Of a stretch of DNA of 64,000 nucleotides, positions 25,499 through 35,631 are shown piece by piece; positions within the stretch are counted from its first letter, which is position 1, and each line of letters starts with the position of its first letter. The notes beneath the pieces were generated by a model. The model was not told where the DNA came from and made no database searches. It was given only the letters and a program-made list of their open reading frames with translations. A program made the translations under genes and the position numbers. The DNA is from Amycolatopsis sp. FBCC-B4732 (GTDB lineage Bacteria; Actinomycetota; Actinomycetes; Mycobacteriales; Pseudonocardiaceae): assembly GCF_023008405.1 (NCBI RefSeq), contig NZ_CP095376.1, positions 9,342,501 to 9,406,500 of the forward strand, given 5' to 3'.

Positions 25499-25876
25499 TC
25501 CGACCACAGCCACGGCCGGATGACCCGCGTGGCAACGGTTACGTACCGTTCAGGGGCCGGCCTACTTTCGGCCGGATCGGCAACGCGGCCCCCGGCGGTC
25601 GTCTACCTGGTCTGCGCGCTGGTGATCGCGGCGGCCGTCCTCGGCGACCAGCTCGCCTACTTCGAAGGACGGCACTGGGGGCCGCGGCTCGCGCGGTACG
25701 GCGTCCCGGCGGTGATCGCCGGCCGCTGCCTGGTGGGGCTGCGGACGCTGGTGCCGCGCGTCGCGGGCTCGGCGGCGATGCCGTACCGCCGGTTCGCGGC
25801 GGGCAGCGTGGCGGCGGCGGTGCTGTGGGCGGGCGCGGAACTGCTGATCGGTCACACGACGGCGCTGGTCCTCTGA
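25452..25876 (+). pseudogene. Decayed DedA-family membrane protein
   Basis: A GTG at 25452 opens VDSLLRPLLTVPIVA, a plausible DedA N-terminus, then hits a stop. The family sequence resumes in another frame (25520-25876): GLLSAGSATRPPAVVYLVCA, VLGDQLAYFEGRHWGPRLAR, then GRCLVGLRTLVPRVAGSAAM, PYRRFAAGSVAAAVLW. Against a normal ~200-residue DedA the segment with the PGE motif is missing, as is a ~20-residue stretch after GPRL and the C-terminal helix. This is several deletions plus a frame change, so a remnant. Intact DedA proteins are lipid scramblases/flippases of the inner membrane. Confidence 0.6.
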
Positions 25877-26625
25877 AGCCGTTCCGCGGTCTCGGCGTCC
25901 GCGGGCAGGAAGGTCTCCAGCTTCAGCTCCGACACCGTCACGTCCGCCGCCGTCGCGAACGTGGTGATCGCCGTGATCAGCCGCAGCTCGCCGGCGGAAC
26001 TGGCCAGCCGGACCGGCACCGCGAACCCCAGGTGCTCCGGGCCCGGCGCGGTCGACGGCGGCAGGTAGCCCTCCAGCTCGGCGAGCTGGGCGGCCAGCCG
26101 CTCGTCCGGGATGCGGGCGAGGTCGTTGCGGAGGCGCTCGAGGATGTGCCGCGCCCAGTCGTCGAGGTTGCGCACGCGCGGCGCCATCCCGCGCGGGTGC
26201 AGCGCGAGCCGCAGCGTGTCGACCGGTTCTTCGAGCAGTTCCGGCGCGACACCCTCGGTGAGCAGCGTGAAGGCGTCGTTCTTCGCGACGAGCACGCCGT
26301 AGCGGTCGACGACGATCGCGGGGTAGGGGCGGTGGCCGTCGAGCAGCCGCCGCAGCCCGTCGAGCACCGGCCGGATCGCCGGGTCGCCGAGCCGCGTCTC
26401 GGGGTACGTCGGGGCGTAGCCGGCGGCGTGGAGCAGGCCGTTGCGCTCGCGCAGCGGCAGTTCGAGGGACTCGGCAACGCGCAGCACCATGCCGCGGCCG
26501 GGCACCGACCGCCCGCTTTCCATGAAGCTCACGTGCCGCTGCGTCGTGCCCGCGCGCAACGCCAGGTCGAGCTGGCTGAGCCGCCGCCGCGTGCGCCAGT
26601 CCTTGAGCGCCGTTCCGAAGTCCAC
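25852..26625 (-). CDS. XRE-family regulator with MmyB-like ligand-binding domain
   Basis: 257 residues from a GTG at 26625 (GGATGGGG ribosome site). HTH_3 domain at ~1-60: LKDWRTRRRLSQLDLALRAG, TTQRHVSFMESGRSVPGRGM. The C-terminal ~170 residues match the MmyB-type ligand domain: GLLHAAGYAPTYPETRL, DRYGVLVAKNDAF, LRLALHPRGMAPRVRN and a final FLPADAETAERL. These often sense fatty acids or small hydrophobic ligands and regulate an adjacent oxidoreductase. The divergent LLM gene, 75 bases away, is the likely target. Its 3' end overlaps the DedA remnant. Confidence 0.9.
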   Translation of the reverse strand: MDFGTALKDWRTRRRLSQLDLALRAGTTQRHVSFMESGRSVPGRGMVLRVAESLELPLRERNGLLHAAGYAPTYPETRLGDPAIRPVLDGLRRLLDGHRPYPAIVVDRYGVLVAKNDAFTLLTEGVAPELLEEPVDTLRLALHPRGMAPRVRNLDDWARHILERLRNDLARIPDERLAAQLAELEGYLPPSTAPGPEHLGFAVPVRLASSAGELRLITAITTFATAADVTVSELKLETFLPADAETAERLQRTSAVV

Positions 26626-26700
26626 GGCCCCATCCTGCTCGTCCGGTCCATTCCCCGCGGGGAATTGAGGGCATACCCCCTTTTCCGCGACGCTTCGGCC

Positions 26701-27624
26701 ATGACGAAATACGGCCTGGTCGTGCCGACCTACCAGCCCATCCTCGACGCCGGGCGGACCGCGCCCGAGCTGGTCGGCGTCGCCGTCGAAGCGGAACGCC
26801 TCGGCCTCGACTCGGTGTGGGTGGGCGACACCCTCGCGCGGGCGCCGCTGGACGCGTTCACCATGCTGAGCGCCTTCGCCGCCCGGACTTCCCGGGTGAC
26901 ACTGGGGACGTCCGCGCTGCTCCCGGCGTTGCGGGACCCGGTGCTCTCGGCGAACCAGCTGCTGTCGCTCGACCTGCTCAGCGGCGGCCGGCTCACGGTG
27001 GCGGCCGGCGCGGGGTTCGCCGGGCGCAGCGAGCCGGAGTTCGCGTTCGTGGGGGTGCCGTGGGAGCGGCGGCGGGCCCGGCTGGACGACATCGTGGGCC
27101 TGTGGCGGGCGGCGTGGCGCGGCGAATCGTCGTTCCACGGCGAGGTCCTGCACTACGACTCCCTGCCCGCGTTCCCCTCGCCGGCGCGGGACGGCGGCCC
27201 GCCGGTGTGGCTGGCCGCGTACACGCCGGGGGCGCTGGAGCGGGTCGGCCGGCTCTACGACGGCTGGCTGCCGTACCCGCCCGATCCCGCGGACTACGTG
27301 TCCGGCCTGGCCCGGATCCGCGCGCGGGCGGCACGCGCGGTGACGCCCGCGTTGTTCGCGACGGTCCTGGTCGAGGACGATCCCGTGCGGGGCGGCGAGC
27401 TGCTCGAGGAGTACTGCCTGCGCAACTACGGGATGCCCGCCGACTTCGTCCAGGGCATCCAGATGCAGGTGACCGGAAGCGCCGCGGAGGTCGCTTCGCG
27501 GCTGCGGGAGTACGAAGGCGCGGAGCACGTTCTGCTGCGGATCGCGAGCACCGACCCGAAGGTGTTCGACGAACAGCTGAGCAGGGTCGCGGAGGTGGCG
27601 GAACTGCTGCGCGACCAGCGGTGA
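26701..27624 (+). CDS. LLM-class (F420/FMN-dependent) oxidoreductase
   Basis: 307 residues. Luciferase-like barrel with YGLVVPTYQPILD, AERLGLDSVWVGDTL, RTSRVTLGTSALLPALRDPV, LSGGRLTVAAGAGF and GPPVWLAAYTPGALERVGR. It probably transfers hydride from F420H2 or FMNH2 to a hydrophobic substrate. Divergent from the MmyB-type regulator, a common pairing. The substrate cannot be read from sequence. Confidence 0.88.
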   Translation: MTKYGLVVPTYQPILDAGRTAPELVGVAVEAERLGLDSVWVGDTLARAPLDAFTMLSAFAARTSRVTLGTSALLPALRDPVLSANQLLSLDLLSGGRLTVAAGAGFAGRSEPEFAFVGVPWERRRARLDDIVGLWRAAWRGESSFHGEVLHYDSLPAFPSPARDGGPPVWLAAYTPGALERVGRLYDGWLPYPPDPADYVSGLARIRARAARAVTPALFATVLVEDDPVRGGELLEEYCLRNYGMPADFVQGIQMQVTGSAAEVASRLREYEGAEHVLLRIASTDPKVFDEQLSRVAEVAELLRDQR

Positions 27625-27649
27625 CCGGAAACTTGTCGGGGGTGGCACG

Positions 27650-27655
27650 TAGGCT
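27650..27655 (+). promoter_or_regulatory. -10 box for leaderless mfd mRNA
   Basis: TAGGCT, then 6 bases, then the GTG at 27662. Confidence 0.5.
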
Positions 27656-27661
27656 GGGATC

Positions 27662-30600
27662 GTGACCGAAGCTCCATTGTCCGGACTCCTCACCGCCATC
27701 CTTCCCGACCCGGCACTGCGCGGCGTGGTCGAGCGCGCCGGCGCGCCGCTGCTCGAACTGCAGGGCCCGATCGCCGCCCGGCAGCTCGTCGCGGCCGCCC
27801 TCGCGGCGGACGACGGCGCGGGCAAACCCGTGCTCGCCGTGACCGCCACCGGCCGCGAGGCCGACGAGCTGACCGCGTCCCTCGGCGCGCTGCTGGGCAA
27901 GCACCGCGTCACCGACTTCCCGAGCTGGGAGACCCTTCCGCACGAGCGGCTCTCGCCCCGCGCGGACACCGTCGGGCGCCGCCTGGAGGTGCTGCACCGG
28001 CTCAAGAAGGGGGACGACTCCCTGCGCGTGGTCGTCGCGACCGTCCGCAGCCTGATCCAGCCGATGGCGCCCGGCCTCGGCTCGCTCGAGCCGATCGACC
28101 TCGTCGTCGGCGAAGAGGAGCCGTTCGAGGAGCTCCTCGAACGGCTCGTCGAACTGGCGTACACCCGCGTCGACATGGTCGAGAAGCGCGGCGAGTTCGC
28201 CGTCCGCGGCGGCATCCTCGACCTGTTCGGCCCGACCGCGCAGCACCCCGTCCGCGTCGAGTTCTGGGGCGACGAGGTCAGCGAGATCCGCGCGTTCGCC
28301 GTCTCCGACCAGCGGTCGCTGCCCGGCGAGATCCCGCGCGTCACCGCGCCCCCGTGCCGCGAGCTGCTGCTCACCGCGCCGGTCCGGGAGAAGGCCGCGG
28401 AGCTGGCGAAGACGTACGAAGCGGACGCGCACCTGGCCGAAATGCTCACCAAGCTGGCCGACGGCATCCCGGTCGAGGGCATGGAGGCGCTGATCCCGGT
28501 CCTCTGCGAAGGCGAGCTCGAGCTGCTCACCGACGCGATGCCGGTCGGCGCGCACGTGCTGCTCACCGACCCGGAGAAGATCCGCGCCCGCGCCGCCGAC
28601 CTCGTCCGCACCGGCCAGGAGTTCCTCGAAGCGTCCTGGACGACGGCCGCGGCGGGCGGCCAGGCCCCGATCGACCTCGGCGCGTCCGCCTACCGCGGGC
28701 TCGGCGAGATCGCGTCCCACGCGCAGGACACCAAACGCGCCTGGTGGACGCTGACCCAGCTGACCACCGAAGACCCGGACGTCCTGCGGGTGTCCGTCGA
28801 AGCCGCGCCGGCGTACCGCGGCGAGCTCGAGCGTGCGATGACGGACCTGCGCGCCCACACGGCGGCGGGCGGCACGGCGGTGCTCGTCGTCGCCGGCCAG
28901 GGCACCGCGGCGCGCGCGGTCGAGCAGCTCTCGGGCGCGGACGTCCCGGCGACGCTGGCCGGCGACGGCCTCACCGGGATGCCCGCGGCGGGCCTGGTCA
29001 CGGTCACCTGCGGCGGCCTGACGGACGGCTTCGTCTCGCCGGAGCGCGCACTGGTCGTGCTCACCGAGGCGGACCTGACCGGCCGCGGGTCCGGCGCCGG
29101 AACGTCCACAAAGGACCTCACCAGCAAGATGCCGTCCCGGCGGCGCAACGCGGTGGACCCGCTGGCGCTCAAGAACGGCGACTACGTCGTGCACGAGCAG
29201 CACGGCATCGGCCGGTTCGTCGAGATGGTGCAGCGCACGGTCGCCGGTGCGACCCGCGAGTACCTGCTGCTGGAGTACGGGTCGTCCAAGCGCGGGCACC
29301 CGGGCGACCGGCTGTTCGTGCCGACCGACCAGCTCGACGAGGTGTCCAAGTACGTCGGCGGCGAGCTGCCCACGCTGAACAAGCTCGGCGGCTCCGACTG
29401 GAAGAACACCAAGGCCCGGGCCAAGAAGGCGGTCAAGGAGATCGCCGCCGAGCTGGTCCAGCTCTACGCCGCGCGCCAGGCCGCGCCCGGGCACGCGTTC
29501 GGCCCGGACACGCCGTGGCAGGGCGAGCTCGAGGACGCCTTCCCGTTCACCGAAACCAACGACCAGCTCGCCGCGATCGACGAGGTCAAGTCGGACATGG
29601 AACGCGGCGTCCCGATGGACCGCGTCATCTGCGGCGACGTCGGCTACGGCAAGACGGAGATCGCCGTGCGCGCGGCGTTCAAGGCGGTGCAGGACGGCAA
29701 GCAGGTCGCCGTGCTCGTGCCGACGACCCTGCTCGCGCAGCAGCACCTGAACACCTTCCACGAGCGCATGCGCTCGTTCCCGGTGACGATCAAGGGCCTG
29801 TCCCGGTTCACGAACAAGACCGAGTCGGACCTCATCCTGGAGCAGCTCGCCGCCGGCGAGGTCGACATCGTGATCGGCACGCACCGCCTGCTGCAGACGG
29901 GCATCCGGTACAAGGACCTCGGCCTCGTGATCGTCGACGAGGAGCAGCGCTTCGGTGTCGAGCACAAGGAACACATCAAGGCGCTGCGCACGCACGTCGA
30001 CGTGCTGACGATGTCCGCGACCCCGATCCCGAGGACGCTGGAGATGTCGCTGGCCGGCATCCGCGAGATGTCGACGATCCTCACCCCGCCCGAGGACCGG
30101 CACCCGATCCTGACGTACGTCGGCGCGTACGACGACAAGCAGGTCGGCGCGGCCATCCGCCGCGAACTGCTGCGAGACGGCCAGGTCTTCTACGTCCACA
30201 ACCGCGTCTCCTCGATCGAGAAGGCGGCGCGGCACATCCGGGAGCTGGTGCCGGAGGCGCGCGTCGTCACCGCGCACGGCCAGATGAACGAGGACAAGCT
30301 CGAAAAGATCATCCAGGGCTTCTGGGAAAACGAGTACGACGTCCTGGTGTGCACCACGATCGTCGAAACCGGGCTCGACATCTCGAACGCGAACACGCTG
30401 CTCGTCGAACGCGGCGATCTGCTCGGGCTGGCGCAGCTGCACCAGTTGCGCGGGCGCGTCGGGCGCGGGCGCGAGCGCGGGTACGCGTACTTCCTGTACC
30501 CGCCGGAGGCCCCGCTGACGGAGACCGCGCACGACCGGCTGGCGACGATCGCGCAGAACACCGAGCTGGGCGCGGGCATGGCGGTCGCGATGAAGGACCT

Positions 30601-31231
30601 CGAGATCCGCGGCGCGGGCAACATCCTCGGCGCGGAGCAGTCCGGGCACATCGCGGGGGTCGGGTTCGACCTGTACGTGCGGTTGGTCGGCGAAGCGGTC
30701 GACGCGTTCCGGCGCCACGCGGGCGCGGAGCCGGCGGAGGACGAGGAACTCGCGGAGGTCCGCGTCGACCTCCCGATCGACGCGCACATCCCGCACGACT
30801 ACGTCCCGGGCGAGCGCCTGCGGCTGGAGGCGTACCGCAAGATCGCGGCGGCGCCGGACACCGAGGGCCTCGACGCGGTGCGCGAAGAGCTGATCGACCG
30901 CTACGGCCAGCCGCCCGCCCCGGTGAACCGGCTGCTGTCGGTGGCGCGCTTCCGCCACACGTGCCGCGAGGCGGGCGTGACGGAGGTGGCGGTCCAGGGG
31001 AACACGGTCCGGTTCGCGCCGTTGCCGCTGGCCGATTCGCAGATGGTCCGCCTGAAGCGGCTGTACCCGAAGGCGGTGTACAAGGCGGTGACGAACACGG
31101 TGTCGGTGCCGAAGCCGACCGAGGGCCCGGCGGGCGGCCGGATCGGCGCGCCGACGCTGCGGGACGAGGAACTGCTGGACTGGTGCGCGAAGCTGCTGGG
31201 ACAGCTGACGAAGAAGCCGGCGACGGTCTAG
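27662..31231 (+). CDS. mfd: Transcription-repair coupling factor
   Basis: 1189 residues, full length. Mfd displaces RNA polymerase stalled at DNA lesions and recruits UvrA. The N-terminal UvrB-homology module contains [14 protein letters not shown] and [14 protein letters not shown]. The RNA-polymerase-interacting domain begins [20 protein letters not shown] (~500-520). The helicase motor has Walker [18 protein letters not shown] (~658-674), [17 protein letters not shown], and [19 protein letters not shown]. The C-terminal UvrA-masking domain ends near [12 protein letters not shown] start, apparently leaderless. It is followed by a minisatellite. Confidence 0.97.
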   Translation: MTEAPLSGLLTAILPDPALRGVVERAGAPLLELQGPIAARQLVAAALAADDGAGKPVLAVTATGREADELTASLGALLGKHRVTDFPSWETLPHERLSPRADTVGRRLEVLHRLKKGDDSLRVVVATVRSLIQPMAPGLGSLEPIDLVVGEEEPFEELLERLVELAYTRVDMVEKRGEFAVRGGILDLFGPTAQHPVRVEFWGDEVSEIRAFAVSDQRSLPGEIPRVTAPPCRELLLTAPVREKAAELAKTYEADAHLAEMLTKLADGIPVEGMEALIPVLCEGELELLTDAMPVGAHVLLTDPEKIRARAADLVRTGQEFLEASWTTAAAGGQAPIDLGASAYRGLGEIASHAQDTKRAWWTLTQLTTEDPDVLRVSVEAAPAYRGELERAMTDLRAHTAAGGTAVLVVAGQGTAARAVEQLSGADVPATLAGDGLTGMPAAGLVTVTCGGLTDGFVSPERALVVLTEADLTGRGSGAGTSTKDLTSKMPSRRRNAVDPLALKNGDYVVHEQHGIGRFVEMVQRTVAGATREYLLLEYGSSKRGHPGDRLFVPTDQLDEVSKYVGGELPTLNKLGGSDWKNTKARAKKAVKEIAAELVQLYAARQAAPGHAFGPDTPWQGELEDAFPFTETNDQLAAIDEVKSDMERGVPMDRVICGDVGYGKTEIAVRAAFKAVQDGKQVAVLVPTTLLAQQHLNTFHERMRSFPVTIKGLSRFTNKTESDLILEQLAAGEVDIVIGTHRLLQTGIRYKDLGLVIVDEEQRFGVEHKEHIKALRTHVDVLTMSATPIPRTLEMSLAGIREMSTILTPPEDRHPILTYVGAYDDKQVGAAIRRELLRDGQVFYVHNRVSSIEKAARHIRELVPEARVVTAHGQMNEDKLEKIIQGFWENEYDVLVCTTIVETGLDISNANTLLVERGDLLGLAQLHQLRGRVGRGRERGYAYFLYPPEAPLTETAHDRLATIAQNTELGAGMAVAMKDLEIRGAGNILGAEQSGHIAGVGFDLYVRLVGEAVDAFRRHAGAEPAEDEELAEVRVDLPIDAHIPHDYVPGERLRLEAYRKIAAAPDTEGLDAVREELIDRYGQPPAPVNRLLSVARFRHTCREAGVTEVAVQGNTVRFAPLPLADSQMVRLKRLYPKAVYKAVTNTVSVPKPTEGPAGGRIGAPTLRDEELLDWCAKLLGQLTKKPATV

Positions 31232-31346
31232 GGAGGCGCGGCTTTCGGGGGATTGCGGTGCGGTGCCCGGGGTCGCTGCTTGCTCGGGTGGCCGGCGGCG
31301 CCCGGGCGCTTGCGCTCCCGGACCGCGCGCGGCGGTGTGCGGGCGC

Positions 31347-31632
31347 CCGCGGGTTGCGGGCGACGGCGGGACCGCGGGTTGCGGACGGCGGCGGGGCTGC
31401 GGATAGCGCACGGCGGCGGGGCTACGGGTTGCGGGCGGCGGCGGTGCCGCGGGTTGCGGACGGCGGCGGGGCTGCGGATAGCGCACGGCGGTGGTGCCGC
31501 GGGTTGCGCACGGCGGCGGCGGGGGCTGCAGGTTGCGCACGGCGGCGGTGTGCGGGCGGCCGCGGGTTGCGCACGGCGGCGGTGCCGCGGATTGCGCACG
31601 GCAGCGGGGCCGGCAGTTGCGCGCGGCGGCGA
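31347..31632. repeat. 25-bp minisatellite, about 11 copies
   Basis: Direct tandem repeats of about 25 bases, consensus close to CCGCGGGTTGCGCACGGCGG plus CGGTG, starting at 31347, 31372, 31397, 31422, 31447, 31472, 31497 (29 bases), 31526, then after a 9-base partial unit 31560, 31585 and 31610. An alternation of GGGTTGCGGA and GGATAGCGCA units shows higher-order duplication (units 2-3 and 5-6 agree). Not a multiple of three, so a protein repeat is unlikely. There are no unique spacers, so not CRISPR. Confidence 0.9.
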
Positions 31633-31710
31633 TCGGGCGGTCGAGCCCACCCCTCTCCGCCCGCATGCGGTGGTGTGCCGGCGCGCGTGCGGACGGCGGC
31701 GCTCCGACTC

Positions 31711-31758
31711 AAGCCGTGATGGCCACCTCGAGGAAACACGAGATGGCCATCACGGCTT
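31711..31758. terminator. Hairpin between convergent mfd and hypothetical gene
   Basis: Arms 31711-31730 (AAGCCGTGATGGCCACCTCG) and 31739-31758 pair over 20 bases with one mismatch around an 8-base loop. It sits just before the stop of the reverse-strand gene and can serve both directions. Confidence 0.7.
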
Positions 31759-31764
31759 CAAAGC

Positions 31765-32172
31765 TCAGCCGACTTCGCTGAACATCGGCGGGCGTGCCTC
31801 GGCCAGTCCCATCCGCACCTGTTCCACCGGTACCGGCACCGCGCCGGCTCCCGCCATCGGCAGTGGCCTCGGTTTCCTCGGCATTCGCGAGCCCGAACCC
31901 CCACCGCGTCCCGGGTACACCAGCAGGCCCCGGGTCGGATCCGGCACCGCGTCGAGCGCCGCCGTCACCACCGGCAGGGCGCGGAACGCGTCCCGCCGTT
32001 CTTCGTTCCCGAACTCGATTTCGAGCACCACACCCCACCGGTGCTCGTGCCACACCCACTGCTCGGCGCCGTTCGTCAGCGCCGCTTCGGCGAGTGCGTC
32101 ACCGTAGGCGAGCCGCCACTTCGTGGCCGTGTGCTCACCGTCGAAGACTTCGATGGTCAGCCAATGGTCCAT
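31765..32172 (-). CDS. Conserved hypothetical protein
   Basis: 135 residues. Begins MDHWLTIEVFDGEHTATKWR and contains GAEQWVWHEHRWGVVLEIEF and LDAVPDPTRGLLVYPGRGGG, followed by a Pro/Arg-rich linker. The first ~95 residues look like a compact alpha/beta fold with many aromatic residues; similar proteins occur widely in actinobacteria as unannotated genes. No catalytic motif is evident. ATG start, probably leaderless (TAATGT six bases upstream). Divergent from the SurA-like lipoprotein gene, 73 bases away. Confidence 0.75.
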   Translation of the reverse strand: MDHWLTIEVFDGEHTATKWRLAYGDALAEAALTNGAEQWVWHEHRWGVVLEIEFGNEERRDAFRALPVVTAALDAVPDPTRGLLVYPGRGGGSGSRMPRKPRPLPMAGAGAVPVPVEQVRMGLAEARPPMFSEVG

Positions 32173-32178
32173 AAGTCG

Positions 32179-32184
32179 ACATTA
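32179..32184 (-). promoter_or_regulatory. -10 box for leaderless hypothetical-gene mRNA
   Basis: TAATGT on the minus strand, 6 bases before the ATG at 32172. Confidence 0.4.
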
Positions 32185-32245
32185 CGGCCGTCCTCACCCC
32201 ATGGGTGTTGCGGTTCGGCACCGATGGTGTGAGAGGGTATGCGTT

Positions 32246-33291
32246 GTGATGCGGATCATGGGGCGCCCTCGCGCGCTGGTCGCGGTCGTTGCCGGTGCAC
32301 TTCTGCTCGCCGGGTGCGGTTCGGGCCCCAGCCAGGTCGGCAGCGCCGTCATCGTCGGCGACCGGTCGGTGTCGATCGACAGCGTCCAGTCGATGATCGA
32401 CCAGGCCGTCCGCGAACACCCGTACGCGAAGAAGCTCGCCGGTGAGCACAAGCTCGACGTGCTGGGCCGCGAGATCGTCCGGCAGACCGTGCTCCACGAG
32501 CTGACCCTGCGCGCCACCAAGCAGGAAAACCTCGTCGCCGACCAGGCGAAGATCGCCGGGCTGGCCGCGCAGGTGACGCCCGCGCCGGTCACCGACACCG
32601 GGCAGGGCGACCAGGTCGCCGTCACGCAGATCGTCTCGAAGCTGCGCGACGCGAACGAGGTCGCGAGCGACGTCGTCCTGGAGCAGCAGCTCGCGCAGAA
32701 GTCGCTGGCGAAGCTGTCCGTCGGCGCGGACTACGTCGGCATCAGCGCCTCCTCGGACACCGACCAGGCCGCCCGCACCCGCGCCTTCGACCTCGCGAAG
32801 GAGTTCGCCGCCGACCCGGGCAAGGTGGCGGCCACCGTGCAGCAGGCGCAGCAGGACGCCCAGCAGGCGCAGCAGGCCCAGCAGACCGGGATGCCGGCCC
32901 CGCCGAGCGTCTACTCCGCCGGCCAGACCGCCGAACTCTTCGGTGCCGCGCAGTACCTCGGTCTCGCGCAGACCGCGCTCTTCGGCTCCGAAAAGAACAG
33001 CGTCGTCGTCTTCCAGGCGCAGAAGCCGCAGAGCGCGGACTGGTTCGTCTTCGTCATCCGCGCCCGCGGCACCGACAAGGCCGTGCCCGCCGACCAGGAA
33101 GCGCAGAAGCCGACCGACGCGCAGCTGACCTCGATCGGCACCCGGCTGCTGCAGCCCTACCTCGGGCAGAGCGGCCTGCGCGTCAACCCGCGCTACGGCG
33201 TGTGGGATGTTGTGGGCATGAACCTCGTGCCGAACTCCGACGCCACCCAGGGCATCGTGCTGCCCGTGCGCGGTGCCGCACCCGCGCAGCA

Positions 33292-33295
<4 letters not shown>
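32246..33295 (+). CDS. SurA N-terminal-domain-like lipoprotein (chaperone-like)
   Basis: 349 residues from GTG 32246, eight bases behind GAGAGGG; an ATG three bases later is equally possible. Signal peptide and lipobox LLLAGC place it on the outer face of the membrane. The next region, GSAVIVGDRSVSIDSVQSMIDQAV, is a typical SurA/PpiD-like N-terminal chaperone helix pair. A Gln/Ala-rich stretch (QQAQQDAQQAQQAQQ) lies near 205-220. No parvulin isomerase domain is visible. It overlaps mazG by four bases (GTGA). It probably assists folding of secreted proteins. Confidence 0.82.
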
Positions 33296-34224
<929 letters not shown>

Positions 34225-34244
34225 CGCAGCACACATTCGGGTGA

Positions 34245-34271
34245 GAACCGTTTCCGAGCACCGGGCGTCTT
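34245..34271 (+). promoter_or_regulatory. ECF-type promoter before the sigma gene
   Basis: GAACC at 34245-34249 and GTCTT at 34267-34271 with a 17-base spacer, the usual ECF -35/-10 form. The start site would fall at the GTG of the sigma gene, so the gene is probably self-controlled and leaderless. Confidence 0.5.
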
Positions 34272-34278
34272 GCCCGGT

Positions 34279-34836
34279 GTGAGACACCTGCCACTGGACA
34301 GCGCGGACGAGGAGCACCTCGTCCGGCGCACGGCCAAGGGCGACCGCGCGGCGTTCGAGGAGCTCTACCGCCGCACGTCGCCCTGGCTCGCCGTGCGCCT
34401 GCGCCGCCGGTGCGCCGACGACCAGATCGTCGCCGAGGTCATGCAGGAGACGTATCTGGCGGTCTGGCGCGCGGCGGGTTCGTTCGCCGGGGCCGTCACC
34501 GGCGGGAGCGCGGTCGGCTGGGTGTGGACGATCGCGGCGCGCCGGCTGGTCGACGCCTTCCGCCGGCGCGCGCACCACGCGCAGCCACCGCCGGAGGTGG
34601 CGTTCGACTGCGCGCCGGTGGCGGCGGCCGAGGACGAGGCACTGGCGGTGGCGCTCGGCGACGAGATCGGCGACGCGCTGCGCGACCTCGCGCCCGAGCT
34701 GCGGGCGGTCCTGCAGGCGATGGTGCTCGACGGGCTGACCGTCCGCGAGACCGCCGTCCTGCTGGGACTGCCGGAAGGAACCGTCAAGACCCGGGCCCGG
34801 CGGGCGCGGATCGCGATGCGGGAGGCACTGTCATGA
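34279..34836 (+). CDS. ECF-family RNA polymerase sigma factor
   Basis: 185 residues from GTG 34279; a TTG at 34270 lies inside the predicted -10 box. Region 2 (~10-80): EEHLVRRTAKGDRAAFEELY, VAEVMQETYLAVWRAAGSF, VGWVWTIAARRLVDAFRRR. Region 4 (~130-180): LAPELRAVLQAMVLDGLTVR, ETAVLLGLPEGTVKTRARRA. Stop overlaps the ATG of the anti-sigma gene. Followed by an ABC exporter in the same operon, so it probably answers a cell-envelope or toxic-compound signal. Confidence 0.92.
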   Translation: MRHLPLDSADEEHLVRRTAKGDRAAFEELYRRTSPWLAVRLRRRCADDQIVAEVMQETYLAVWRAAGSFAGAVTGGSAVGWVWTIAARRLVDAFRRRAHHAQPPPEVAFDCAPVAAAEDEALAVALGDEIGDALRDLAPELRAVLQAMVLDGLTVRETAVLLGLPEGTVKTRARRARIAMREALS

Positions 34837-35621
34837 ACCACGCGCCGGACCGGCTCATCGCCGCGTACGCGACGGGCGGCGACCTCCCGGGTGACCTGCG
34901 GTGGGGCGTCGAAGCCCACCTCGAGGACTGCCGGGTGTGCCGGGCGCGGCTCGCCGAGGTGGCGCCCGTGCGGCCGGTGGTGGACGTCGTCTGGAACCGG
35001 CTCGCGCCCCAGCTCGAGGTCCGGCCGCCGGCCGAGCCGCGGCGGTGGCGGTGGCTCGACACCTGGATCACGCCGGCGATGGCGCCGTGGCTGGCGATGA
35101 TCGCGGCGGTCTGCCTGGTCGCGGTACTGCTCGACGGCGTCTGGCACGCGGTGCTCGACGTGACGGCGGTGCAGCTCTTCGCGCCGGTGCTGCCCGTGCT
35201 CGGGGTTGCGGCGTCGTGGGCGCGGGGGCTCGACCCGGCGTACGAGGTCGTCACCGCGACGCCGCGGGCGGGGCTGTACCTGATCGTCCGGCGGACGGTG
35301 GCGGTGCTCGCCGTCGTGCTGCCGGTGCTCGGCGTCGCCGGCCGGCTGACCGGCACCGGGCCGGCGTTCTGGTTGCTGCCGAGCCTGGCGTTCACCACCG
35401 GCACGCTCGCGCTCGGCGGCGTGATCGGCGTCAGCCGGGCGGCGTACGCGCTGATCGCGGTGTGGGTGGCGATCGTCGTGCTGCCCGCGTTCGTCCAGCG
35501 GGGACAGGCGTTTGCGCTCACCACCGGCGCGCTGCCGGTGTGGGCGGGGATCTTCGCGCTGACCACGGTGGCCGTCGTCCTGCACAGGGCGGCGTACACC
35601 CGGCTCGGCGCGCACCACTAG
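34833..35621 (+). CDS. Membrane anti-sigma factor with zinc-finger (ZAS) motif
   Basis: 262 residues. Residues ~29-40 carry the anti-sigma zinc motif HLEDCRVCR (HxxxCxxC). Five to six transmembrane helices follow (from WLAMIAAVCLVAVLL onward), ending in RLGAHH. ATGA overlap with the sigma gene shows tight coupling. It should hold the sigma factor at the membrane until a signal is sensed. A large polytopic membrane part is unusual for ZAS proteins, which normally have one span. Confidence 0.85.
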   Translation: MNHAPDRLIAAYATGGDLPGDLRWGVEAHLEDCRVCRARLAEVAPVRPVVDVVWNRLAPQLEVRPPAEPRRWRWLDTWITPAMAPWLAMIAAVCLVAVLLDGVWHAVLDVTAVQLFAPVLPVLGVAASWARGLDPAYEVVTATPRAGLYLIVRRTVAVLAVVLPVLGVAGRLTGTGPAFWLLPSLAFTTGTLALGGVIGVSRAAYALIAVWVAIVVLPAFVQRGQAFALTTGALPVWAGIFALTTVAVVLHRAAYTRLGAHH

Positions 35622-35631
35622 GGAGGAAGAC

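Larger units (their letters stand above)
31232..31764. other. Long intergenic region after mfd
   Basis: About 530 bases without a supported gene. It consists of a short GC-rich stretch, the 25-bp minisatellite (31347-31632), about 80 bases of plain sequence and the hairpin at 31711. Open frames through it are repeat artefacts rich in Arg, Pro and Ala. Confidence 0.7.

Noticed and set aside
31347..31632. Possible CRISPR array
   Set aside because: Units abut directly with no unique spacers and no cas genes are nearby; it is a tandem repeat.
26993..31666. A 1557-codon open frame on the minus strand across mfd
   Set aside because: It lies antisense to the complete, motif-rich mfd gene and has Arg/His/Leu-rich composition typical of the complement of a high-GC gene.
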